A program made the position numbers and the translations under genes. Below the pieces are notes generated by a model. The model saw nothing but the letters and a program-made list of their open reading frames with translations, did not search any database and was not told where the DNA came from. Positions 1 to 5,837 of a stretch of 5,989 nt of DNA are shown one piece after another. Within the stretch, counting starts at the first letter, position 1, and each line of letters opens with the position of its first letter. The DNA comes from Rhodospirillaceae bacterium (lineage in GTDB: Bacteria > Pseudomonadota > Alphaproteobacteria > Rhodospirillales > Rhodospirillaceae), in contig JAFGWD010000030.1 in the NCBI GenBank assembly GCA_016937315.1, positions 1 to 5,989 of the forward strand. The letters are read 5' to 3'.

Positions 1-2
1 AG

Positions 3-917
3 GTCACGCTGTGGGCGCATGAAACCGATGTGGTTGAAGGCATCAATGCCGCCCACGAGAATTCCGCCTTCCTCCCCGGCGTACGACTTGACCCGACCAT
101 CGTCGCAACCACGGATTTGCGGGATATTGCCGCCTCCGACATCATCCTGTGGGTGACACCCGCACAGTTTGTGCGCCCGGTTTTGCGTGCCTTCTCCCGC
201 TTTTCACGGCCTGATGTGCCGGTGGTGATGTGTTCGAAGGGCATTGAGGAAGGCAGCTTCGCCCTGATGAGCGAAGTCCTAACGCAAGAACTGCCCCGCA
301 CCCCCTGGGGCGTCTTGTCCGGCCCGACATTCGCGGCAGAAGTCGCCAAGGGCTTGCCCACCGCCATTACGCTGGCCTGCGCCGACAAAGCCCTGGCACA
401 ACGCCTCGCACACGCTATCGGCACCCCCAGTTTCCGCCCCTATTGGTCAGAAGACGTGATCGCAGCGGAGGTCGGCGGCGCCGTCAAAAACGTTCTCGCG
501 ATTGCCTGCGGTATCGTTTCTGGCCGCACCTTGGGACATAACGCCCAGGCCGCCTTAATCACACGCGGCATGGCGGAAATCACCCGCCTCGCCGTCGCCA
601 AGGGGGCCACCCCCGTCGCTTTGATGGGCCTTGCCGGGTTGGGGGATTTGATCCTGACCGCCACCTCCATGCTGTCGCGGAATTTCTCCTTGGGCGTCGC
701 GTTGGGCCAAGGCCGCACCCTGGAGGAGGTTCTGGGCGAACGCCGCGCCGTCACGGAGGGCGTTTTCACGGCCCGAGCGACCCGCGATCTCGCCGCCAAG
801 ACCGGCATCGACATGCCCATCGCCTCAGCCGTCGCCGCCGTTCTATTCGACGGCGCCGACATCAACACCACCATTGGTGATTTGCTGTCGCGCCCGTTAC
901 GCGCTGAACAAGACTAA
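3..917 (+). CDS. gpsA: Glycerol-3-phosphate dehydrogenase [NAD(P)+] (GpsA), 5'-partial
   Basis: GpsA reduces dihydroxyacetone phosphate to sn-glycerol 3-phosphate with NAD(P)H in the cytoplasm, supplying the phospholipid backbone. The frame is open from base 3 to the TAA at 915-917, giving 304 visible residues. The family is usually about 330 residues, so roughly 25 N-terminal residues, including the GxGxxG Rossmann loop, lie outside the window. A GTG at 30 is internal, because family-like sequence (VTLWAHE) continues upstream of it. Visible family motifs, numbered from base 3: MCSKGIE (76-82), LSGPTFAAEVAKGLP (105-119), GGAVKNVLAIACG (158-170) with the conserved catalytic Lys at 162, LGHNAQAALITRGM (177-190), LMGLAGLGDLILTATS (207-222), and SRNFSLG (225-231) with the substrate-binding Arg-Asn pair. 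No frameshift or missing key residue is seen. It is followed after 21 bases by the YciI-like gene, so co-transcription is likely. Identification is secure. Confidence 0.97.
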   Translation, partial: VTLWAHETDVVEGINAAHENSAFLPGVRLDPTIVATTDLRDIAASDIILWVTPAQFVRPVLRAFSRFSRPDVPVVMCSKGIEEGSFALMSEVLTQELPRTPWGVLSGPTFAAEVAKGLPTAITLACADKALAQRLAHAIGTPSFRPYWSEDVIAAEVGGAVKNVLAIACGIVSGRTLGHNAQAALITRGMAEITRLAVAKGATPVALMGLAGLGDLILTATSMLSRNFSLGVALGQGRTLEEVLGERRAVTEGVFTARATRDLAAKTGIDMPIASAVAAVLFDGADINTTIGDLLSRPLRAEQD

Positions 918-925
918 CCGTCCAC

Positions 926-931
926 GAAGGA
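926..931 (+). promoter_or_regulatory. Shine-Dalgarno site for the YciI-like gene
   Basis: GAAGGA lies 7 bases before the ATG at 939 in the 21-base gap after gpsA. It supports that start and translation as part of one transcript with gpsA. Confidence 0.6.
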
Positions 932-938
932 ATGTCCC

Positions 939-1217
939 ATGCTGTTTGCCATCACCTGCTTCGACAAACCCAATGCTCTTGATGTGCGCCTTGCCAACCG
1001 CGATGCGCATCTGGCCTTTGCCAAAACGCAGCCGATCACCCTCGGCGGCCCTCTGCTGTCCGATGATGGGCAAAGCATGATCGGCTCCCTGTTGGTGATT
1101 GAAGCCGAAGACCGCGCCACCGTGGATGCAATCCTGGCCGCCGACCCCTACGCCAAGGCCGGCCTGTTCCAAAGTGTCGCCGTCCACCCGTTCAAGCACG
1201 TCCTGCCTCAGGCCTAA
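939..1217 (+). CDS. YciI-like protein
   Basis: Small cytoplasmic protein of the YciI family (ferredoxin-like alpha+beta fold), 92 residues, the usual family length. Visible signs are the opening strand MLFAITCFDK (1-10), the helix RLANRDAHLAFAK (17-29) with the conserved His24, the turn LGGPLLSDDG (35-44), the strand GSLLVIEAED (49-58), and the family-typical DPYAKAGLFQSVAVHPF (69-85). The ATG at 939 has a good ribosome-binding site (926-931). Biochemical roles for single-domain YciI proteins are poorly established; an enzyme role using the conserved His/Asp has been suggested for the family. The gene sits between gpsA and an EVE-domain gene, an arrangement I recognise from alphaproteobacterial genomes. 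The family call is secure; the function is unknown. Confidence 0.9.
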   Translation: MLFAITCFDKPNALDVRLANRDAHLAFAKTQPITLGGPLLSDDGQSMIGSLLVIEAEDRATVDAILAADPYAKAGLFQSVAVHPFKHVLPQA

Positions 1218-1232
1218 AAGAGACGCGGAAGC

Positions 1233-1250
1233 AAGGGGCCTAGGCCCTTT
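1233..1250 (+). other. Short inverted repeat in the YciI-EVE gap
   Basis: AAGGGGC (1233-1239) and GCCCTTT (1244-1250) can pair through 7 bases, including one G-U pair, around a CTAG loop; the centre GGCCTAGGCC is a perfect 10-base palindrome. A weaker second stem, CGTGG (1256-1260) with CCACG (1268-1272), follows. Neither is followed by a T-run, so a Rho-independent terminator is not supported. They may be an attenuating or mRNA-stabilising structure, or chance in GC-rich DNA. Confidence 0.3.
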
Positions 1251-1283
1251 GAGGACGTGGTCATAACCCACGACTTTCACCGA

Positions 1284-1288
1284 TGAGG
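1284..1288 (+). promoter_or_regulatory. Ribosome-binding site that sets the EVE gene start
   Basis: TGAGG ends 6 bases before the ATG at 1295. The ATG at 1283, four codons upstream, overlaps this site and has no purine-rich stretch at a proper distance. The site therefore favours 1295 as the true start. Confidence 0.55.
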
Positions 1289-1294
1289 TCCGCG

Positions 1295-1708
1295 ATGGCA
1301 CACTGGTTAATCAAGTCAGAACCCGGCGAATGGGGATGGGATGACCAAATTCAGGTCGAGCGCGAGGCCTGGGCCGGCGTGCGCAACCATCAGGCGGCAC
1401 GCAATCTGAAGGCCATGCGTATCGGCGACACTGCGTTCTTTTATCACTCGGTAACGGAGAAACGGATTGCCGGAATCGTCGAGATTGTTGGCGAGGCCGA
1501 ACCTGACCCTACCGATGAAAGCGGTCGCTTTGTGCAGGTTTGGGTCAAGGCCCTGCGCCCCTTTGCCTCCCCCGTTACGTTGTCCGATATCAAAGCCGAC
1601 TCCCAGTTGGCAGACCTCCCTCTGGTGCGCCAGTCCCGCCTGTCGGTGATGCCAATCCCCGACGCGGCTTGGATCAAACTGTGCGCCATGGGAAGCGTTG
1701 CACCCTAA
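1295..1708 (+). CDS. EVE domain-containing protein (THYN1-like, PUA superfamily)
   Basis: Single-domain EVE protein of 137 residues, the normal length for stand-alone bacterial members. The fold belongs to the PUA superfamily, whose members bind modified bases in DNA or RNA; the ligand here cannot be read from sequence. Motifs in order: MAHWLIKSEPGEWGWDD (1-17), GVRNHQAARNLKAMRIGD (28-45), AFFYHSV (47-53), GIVEIVGEAEPDPTD (60-74), VWVKALRPF (82-90) and LVRQSRLSVMPI (110-121). The start at 1295 is preferred over the in-frame ATG at 1283 because family members begin with M-x-x-W-L-x-K-S-E-P and because TGAGG at 1284-1288 is well placed for it. It follows the YciI-like gene after 77 bases, probably as the last gene of the gpsA unit. 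No restriction or methylase partner is adjacent, so a defence role is not supported here. Confidence 0.93.
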   Translation: MAHWLIKSEPGEWGWDDQIQVEREAWAGVRNHQAARNLKAMRIGDTAFFYHSVTEKRIAGIVEIVGEAEPDPTDESGRFVQVWVKALRPFASPVTLSDIKADSQLADLPLVRQSRLSVMPIPDAAWIKLCAMGSVAP

Positions 1709-1733
1709 CCCTTTATACGAGCACACCGTTGCA

Positions 1734-1762
1734 TTGACTTTGCTTCGTGCCTGCCCAACAAT
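1734..1762 (+). promoter_or_regulatory. Candidate sigma70-type promoter for the glycosyltransferase pair
   Basis: TTGACT at 1734-1739 matches the -35 consensus at five of six bases. It is followed after exactly 17 bases by AACAAT at 1757-1762, which matches the -10 consensus at four of six. Transcription would start near 1769, about 47 bases before the ATG at 1816, and would exclude the upstream GTG at 1747 as a start. It lies in the 107-base gap between the EVE gene and the glycosyltransferase, where a new transcription unit would be expected. It is inferred from sequence pattern only. Confidence 0.4.
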
Positions 1763-1815
1763 CGCGCCGGGCCATGGGCTTATCAGCCTGCTTCGTTGAC
1801 GAAAGACTGCACCGA

Positions 1816-2775
1816 ATGAAGCCTTTTCTGTCCTGTGTTATTCCTTGTTTCAACGAGGAGGAAACGCTCCCCGAGCTCTATCGCCGCGTCACCGCCGCGT
1901 TAGAAGCCGCACCAATCTCTGGCTATGAATTGATCTTGGTCAACGATGGCTCTCAGGATGACTCTTGGACCATGATGTCCGGCCTCTGCGCCAACGACAC
2001 ACGAGTGGTGGCGATCAATCTGGCGCGTAATCACGGACACCAGTTGGCTCTGACTGCTGGACTGCATCACAGCCATGGCGATCTGGTTTTGGTCATCGAC
2101 GCCGATTTGCAAGACCCGCCTGAACTGATCAATGAGATGATGGCGGTGATGAAAAAAGAAGGCGCGGACGTCGTCTATGGCCAACGCCGCCAGCGAGCTG
2201 GAGAAACATGGTTCAAGCGTGCCTCCGCCGCCGCCTTTTATCGCTTTCTCGGCTGCGTCGCCGAGGTAGACATTCCCGCCGACACCGGCGATTTTCGCCT
2301 CATGACCCGCCGCATCACCGACACCCTGAACGCGATGCCGGAACAGCACCGTTTCATCCGTGGCATGGTCAGTTGGATTGGCTATCGTCAGGTACCCTTC
2401 CTTTATGACCGCGCCGCACGCTTTGCCGGAGAAACCAAATACCCCCTCCGCAAGATGCTGCGCTTTGCTGTTGACGCTATAACCGGATTCTCGATTTCTC
2501 CGTTGCGATTGGCATCGTTGGCCGGAGCCATTACCGGTGGATTGGCTATTTTGCTGTTGGTCTACACTCTGATTTCATGGGTCACGGATGACACGGTGCG
2601 CGGCTGGTCCAGCATCATGGGAACGATCCTACTGTTTGGCAGCGTGCAGATGTTTGTGCTGGGAATCATGGGCGAATATCTGGGGCGGCTGTATTTGCAG
2701 TCAAAGGGGCGGCCTTTGTTCCTGATCGCCGATATCTGCCACGCCCAGGAACCTCCCGAAGAGACTCCCCCATGA
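1816..2775 (+). CDS. GT2 polyprenyl-phosphate glycosyltransferase (DPM1/GtrB/ArnC-like)
   Basis: Inner-membrane family 2 glycosyltransferase that probably moves a sugar from a nucleotide donor to undecaprenyl phosphate on the cytoplasmic face. It has 319 residues from the ATG at 1816. The GT-A domain shows SCVIPCFNEEETLPELY (6-22), LVNDGSQDDS (41-50), the LARNHGHQLALTAGL segment (69-83) and the metal/nucleotide-binding DADLQDPPE (95-103). TGDFRLM (157-163) and the acceptor-side motif ETKYPLRKM (206-214) follow. Two membrane helices come at about 232-255 and 266-288, ending in GEYLGRLYLQSKGRP (286-300), as in GtrB and ArnC. The frame is open back to a GTG at 1747, but the extra 23 residues do not look like the family and no ribosome site precedes it. 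The ATG at 1816 has only a weak upstream GAAAGA. The stop overlaps the next start (ATGA), so the two genes are translationally coupled. The sugar is not predictable. Confidence 0.93.
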   Translation: MKPFLSCVIPCFNEEETLPELYRRVTAALEAAPISGYELILVNDGSQDDSWTMMSGLCANDTRVVAINLARNHGHQLALTAGLHHSHGDLVLVIDADLQDPPELINEMMAVMKKEGADVVYGQRRQRAGETWFKRASAAAFYRFLGCVAEVDIPADTGDFRLMTRRITDTLNAMPEQHRFIRGMVSWIGYRQVPFLYDRAARFAGETKYPLRKMLRFAVDAITGFSISPLRLASLAGAITGGLAILLLVYTLISWVTDDTVRGWSSIMGTILLFGSVQMFVLGIMGEYLGRLYLQSKGRPLFLIADICHAQEPPEETPP

Positions 2776-4628
2776 ATCCGCGTCTGAAGTCCCTTGCCCC
2801 ATGGGCCGTGCTGTGCGCTGTAGCGTGCGCGGTTTTCCTGCTGCCGCACAACAGCGAGTTCTATCGTGATGAGGATTACGAATACCTCTATCACGCGGCG
2901 GCCTTTGCACATTTTTTCCATGCCCTGCCTGCCGCGTTTACGGATTTCCATGAAGCGATTTATCGCCTGACCTCCGGCATCCATTCCCTATTGTTTTATC
3001 GCCATGGCCCCCTGCCTGCCATGTACCTGGGCCTGTTTTATGCCGCCGCCGAAACCCTGCGTCTGCCGATGACGGTCGGGATGTTTCAGTTGCCAACCGC
3101 CGTGATGGGCGTCGGCACCGTACTGCTGTTTCATCACCTGTTGCGGCGAGGCGGCCTAACGCCAGGAATTGCTTTTGCTGGAGCTTTGCTGTTGTCCCTC
3201 TCGCCTTTGCTGGTGGCATTGGGGCGCGGCGTCCATACCTGGACCTGGGTATGGATTCCCTTCGGGCAAGTTCTGGCACTGGTGGCCTTACAACATCTGG
3301 CACAAACCGGGCGCAGCACTCTGTGGGCAGGACTCGCACTGGCCAATGCCATGCTCGGTGATGGATTGTTCTTTCTGATCCCACTGGCCATGGGCACCGC
3401 ATTCGCTCTGCGCGAACAGACATGGTCGCTCCGTCAAATGCGCCCGACAGTCCTGATCAAAACCCTTACAGCAGGGGCAAAGCCGCTTCTGTGTCTGAAG
3501 GTTCTCAACCCGATCATACTGGTGATTGCTACCCTTGGCCTTTCCGGTATGGCGGTGCTGATCCTGCGCGACCGCCTGGGCGATAGGTTCCCGCTGAACT
3601 CCCTGGCGTTGTTGGCCCTCGGCAAGAATGACTCCGCCGGAGGACTGAACCTCGACCCCATGGCATGGCATCACTATGCAACAGTCGCGCTGGGGGAAGG
3701 TGCGCCACTGCTCGCCTTGTTGGTTATCGTGGCCTTGCTCCTGGGACGAATGCCAATTAAGGGGCTGCTGTGGGCCTATAGCCTGATCGCCAGCCTGGGA
3801 TATGGCCTGTTGGTCTATGTGATGATCCCATATTTCCCAGGATCAGTGGAAACCTATCAGATCTATACCTTGCTCCCCTTCGCCCTTCTTGTGGTTCTAA
3901 GTCTTGAACGCCTATGGCGATCCGCAGGCGCACTCCGCACATTAGCCGCAGCCGGCACGGCCATCAGCCTGACCCTGGCCGCCACATCCATGCTAGCGTT
4001 TGTCTGGCGTTGCAACACTGCCATCATACCGCGCCTATTCGCCAGCTCGGATTTCGGTGGCAACAAACCGCTGTTTGGCACCAAAGCCGCCGGATATGTG
4101 ATCCGGCAAACGATTGAAAGCCGCTTGGCGCAAAAACCGGATCAACCGATTACCGTCACCTTGTGGCGTACCAAAGGACAGGGGACCACGCCACTGGCTC
4201 CTTATGGGGGATTCCGGAACTGGAGCTCACCAACCCTTGCCTTTGCCGGACTGTCACAAAAGGGGGACTATTTTGCCAACCGCCTCAAGCATCCGGTTTC
4301 GGTGACGGTGGATTTCCCGTCTGATCCCGTCGACATAGACGCCCACTACCCGCTGTGTACTGTGGACCTCTGCGTGCAGGTGGACCTTGGCGGCACCACC
4401 CTGTCAACCCAAAGCATCACATCTGGCGGCAAAGGTATTGCGGAAATCTCAGTCCTGGGAGAAGACAATGGGGCAATAACCCATGACGCACAGGACCTCG
4501 CCCTGGCATTTGATGCCACTTACCACAGCCTGTTTGATATTTTCCCCGACCGACCGTCGTGGCGGCGACAGGAATTGGTCCTGTCCCTGCTCAGAAAAAT
4601 CGGAGCCGGGGCCGAACCCGCGTCCTGA
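2772..4628 (+). CDS. Polytopic membrane protein, putative GT-C-type glycosyltransferase
   Basis: 618-residue inner-membrane protein; I do not recognise a named family. About ten or eleven hydrophobic segments run to residue ~412: clear ones at about 9-25, 101-123, 131-150, 157-175, 184-210, 247-266, 310-325, 332-354, 364-380 and 388-412. A soluble, probably periplasmic, domain of about 205 residues follows. Just after helix 1 comes FYRDEDYEYLYHA (30-42), an acidic motif placed as in GT-C enzymes such as ArnT and PMT. RHGPLPAMYLGLFY (77-90) then resembles the H-x-P-L loop and second helix region of such enzymes. The C-terminal domain carries GTKAAGYVIRQ (436-446), FAGLSQKGDYFANRL (491-505) and a Cys pair (529, 534) that could form a disulfide. 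The ATG overlaps the stop of the GT2 gene. A lipid-linked sugar made by that enzyme would suit this one as donor. The GT-C call is inference from topology, motif position and context. Confidence 0.75.
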   Translation: MNPRLKSLAPWAVLCAVACAVFLLPHNSEFYRDEDYEYLYHAAAFAHFFHALPAAFTDFHEAIYRLTSGIHSLLFYRHGPLPAMYLGLFYAAAETLRLPMTVGMFQLPTAVMGVGTVLLFHHLLRRGGLTPGIAFAGALLLSLSPLLVALGRGVHTWTWVWIPFGQVLALVALQHLAQTGRSTLWAGLALANAMLGDGLFFLIPLAMGTAFALREQTWSLRQMRPTVLIKTLTAGAKPLLCLKVLNPIILVIATLGLSGMAVLILRDRLGDRFPLNSLALLALGKNDSAGGLNLDPMAWHHYATVALGEGAPLLALLVIVALLLGRMPIKGLLWAYSLIASLGYGLLVYVMIPYFPGSVETYQIYTLLPFALLVVLSLERLWRSAGALRTLAAAGTAISLTLAATSMLAFVWRCNTAIIPRLFASSDFGGNKPLFGTKAAGYVIRQTIESRLAQKPDQPITVTLWRTKGQGTTPLAPYGGFRNWSSPTLAFAGLSQKGDYFANRLKHPVSVTVDFPSDPVDIDAHYPLCTVDLCVQVDLGGTTLSTQSITSGGKGIAEISVLGEDNGAITHDAQDLALAFDATYHSLFDIFPDRPSWRRQELVLSLLRKIGAGAEPAS

Positions 4629-4668
4629 AGCATGGCCTCCCTTTGTTCCGTAACGGCGTGGTGGTATC
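4629..4668. other. Convergent 40-base gap
   Basis: The stop codons of the two related membrane-protein genes face each other across 40 bases. No stable hairpin with a T-run is visible on either strand; CCGTAACGG (4648-4656) is too short to act as a terminator. Transcripts from the two sides may overlap, or termination may be Rho-dependent. Confidence 0.6.
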
Positions 4669-5837
4669 TTATCGACCCATCACACTGCCAATCTTCTGTG
4701 CAATGGCGTTGATGCGGTAGCGAGCACGCGGCGGCAAGAGGTCCTTCAGGTGGGAGTAATCCTGCTCCATAGCATGATTAAACACCATGACCTGATACGA
4801 CCCGGGCGCAAACGCAGGATGATTGAGACCCCAAGTTCGAATCCGATAGACAGTTTTATCGCCACTCCTGATATCGTAGAGCAGTGCATCCCCGGCACCA
4901 TCTCCAAAGCGCATATCCACGCAATGCAGAGCAGGGCAGTCATTCATATCCATCCCCGCGTCTTCCGAAATGATGCGATTATCCACGGACCCGCTGACCA
5001 CGAGGCAGGTCTTAAAACCGTCACAGGCCTCACCATCGACTGAACGCGCATACGTTATAGGCGGCACAAAGCCGAGGCGATCCGCGAACCAATCGCCTTT
5101 CTGGTACAGCCCCGCATAGGCAAAAAACGGATCATAGCCCTTTTGATTCAGCCGCGAGTGATGATGGACCCATAACGGCACGCCTGGGCGGGCCGTCCAC
5201 GCCGCCAGCAATTCCTGACGCACCAGATAACCCGCAGCCTTGTGCCCATATTCCGGGCGACGGATGCCAATCACATCTCCGCCAATATCCACGGTTTCCG
5301 AGATCATCAGGCGCGACGGGAAAAATGACGTCGGCAAATGCCAAACAAACGTCAATCCTCCCAACAGCGTCCCCAGGGACAAAAGCCAAGCCATCCCCAG
5401 GACAAATCGGCTTTGCGTCGGCATCGCCCGCCGAAGAGTTTCCAAAAGGCTGGACACCATACACACCACGGGCACCAACAGATAACTCTGATCAAAGAAA
5501 CGTGAGGTCGGATGATCATCGGTGAGGACAAAAAAGAGGACACCAAACCCCAACCCGGCCATCCAGCCAAAATTCCAGATCAAGGTACTGTGCACTCGCC
5601 CACGCAACACCAACCCCACTCCGGCCAAAACCAGTGGGATAAAGGGGCCCGCATCACCAAACAGGTACAGGCTGCGGGTCAGCCAAACATTCAAAGAGAA
5701 AGACGCAAGGTCGGCCACATCCTCGGAATGATTCGCAAGAGCATGAAACAACAGAGCCGGCGGCAAGGGCACATCACCGCTTAAGGTCGATGCCTTAAGG
5801 TGAAGCACATAACCAGCCGCCAGCATCAGGAAGGCTA
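4669..5837 (-). pseudogene. 5'-truncated paralogue of the GT-C-like membrane protein, cut by an IS
   Basis: The minus-strand frame is open from the IS junction to the TAA at 4671-4669. An ATG at 5826 would give 385 residues. It contains about four membrane helices (roughly 58-75, 81-101, 112-128, 140-162), then a soluble domain. That domain matches the C-terminal domain of the converging 618-residue protein: GHKAAGYLVRQ (194-204) against GTKAAGYVIRQ, YAGLYQKGDWFADRL (237-251) against FAGLSQKGDYFANRL, a Cys pair (268, 274), and a similar tail ending in KIG. Residue 1 aligns near residue 243 of the neighbour, so about 240 N-terminal residues are missing, including the putative catalytic acidic loop. 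The frame begins inside a hydrophobic helix (ALAFLMLAAGYVL), no ribosome site is suitably spaced before the ATG, and IS630 sequence lies immediately upstream. A broken gene is the best reading. A functional short protein is possible but unlikely. A second close Cys pair (297, 302) is specific to this copy. Confidence 0.8.
5775..5802. repeat. Imperfect inverted repeat inside the truncated gene
   Basis: CACCGCTTAAGG (5775-5786) and CCTTAAGGTG (5793-5802) are inverted copies that can pair over 10 bases with a 2-base bulge (GC), around the 6-base loop TCGATG. The hairpin lies about 35 bases inside the IS junction, within coding sequence for a loop after the first remaining helix. It has no T-run, so it is not a classical terminator. 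No function is assigned. Confidence 0.5.

Noticed and set aside
30..32. GTG at 30 as the start of gpsA
   Set aside because: The frame stays open to the window edge and the upstream residues VTLWAHETD fit the GpsA family, so this GTG encodes an internal valine.
440..874. 144-residue open frame on the minus strand inside gpsA
   Set aside because: Lies wholly antisense to a clearly conserved gene, has low-complexity Ala/Arg/Thr/Pro-rich composition typical of GC-rich antisense frames, and no ribosome site or family resemblance.
1233..1272. Rho-independent terminator between the YciI-like and EVE genes
   Set aside because: Two short stems exist but neither is followed by a T-run, and the next gene runs in the same direction.
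1283..1285. ATG at 1283 as the EVE gene start
   Set aside because: It overlaps the TGAGG that serves the ATG at 1295, has no ribosome site of its own, and the extra residues MRSA are absent from the usual family start.
897..1301. 134-residue minus-strand frame across the YciI-like gene
   Set aside because: Antisense shadow of a well-supported YciI-family gene; no recognisable motif.
1295..1708. EVE protein as part of a restriction or defence system
   Set aside because: No nuclease, methylase, helicase or McrBC-like gene is in the window; the neighbours are metabolic genes.
1900..2349. 149-residue minus-strand frame inside the GT2 gene
   Set aside because: Antisense to the catalytic domain of a strongly conserved glycosyltransferase; its sequence mirrors the sense codons and shows no family features.
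2938..3423. 161-residue minus-strand frame inside the 618-residue membrane protein
   Set aside because: Arg/Pro-rich composition typical of the antisense of a hydrophobic membrane protein; no start signal and no known domain.
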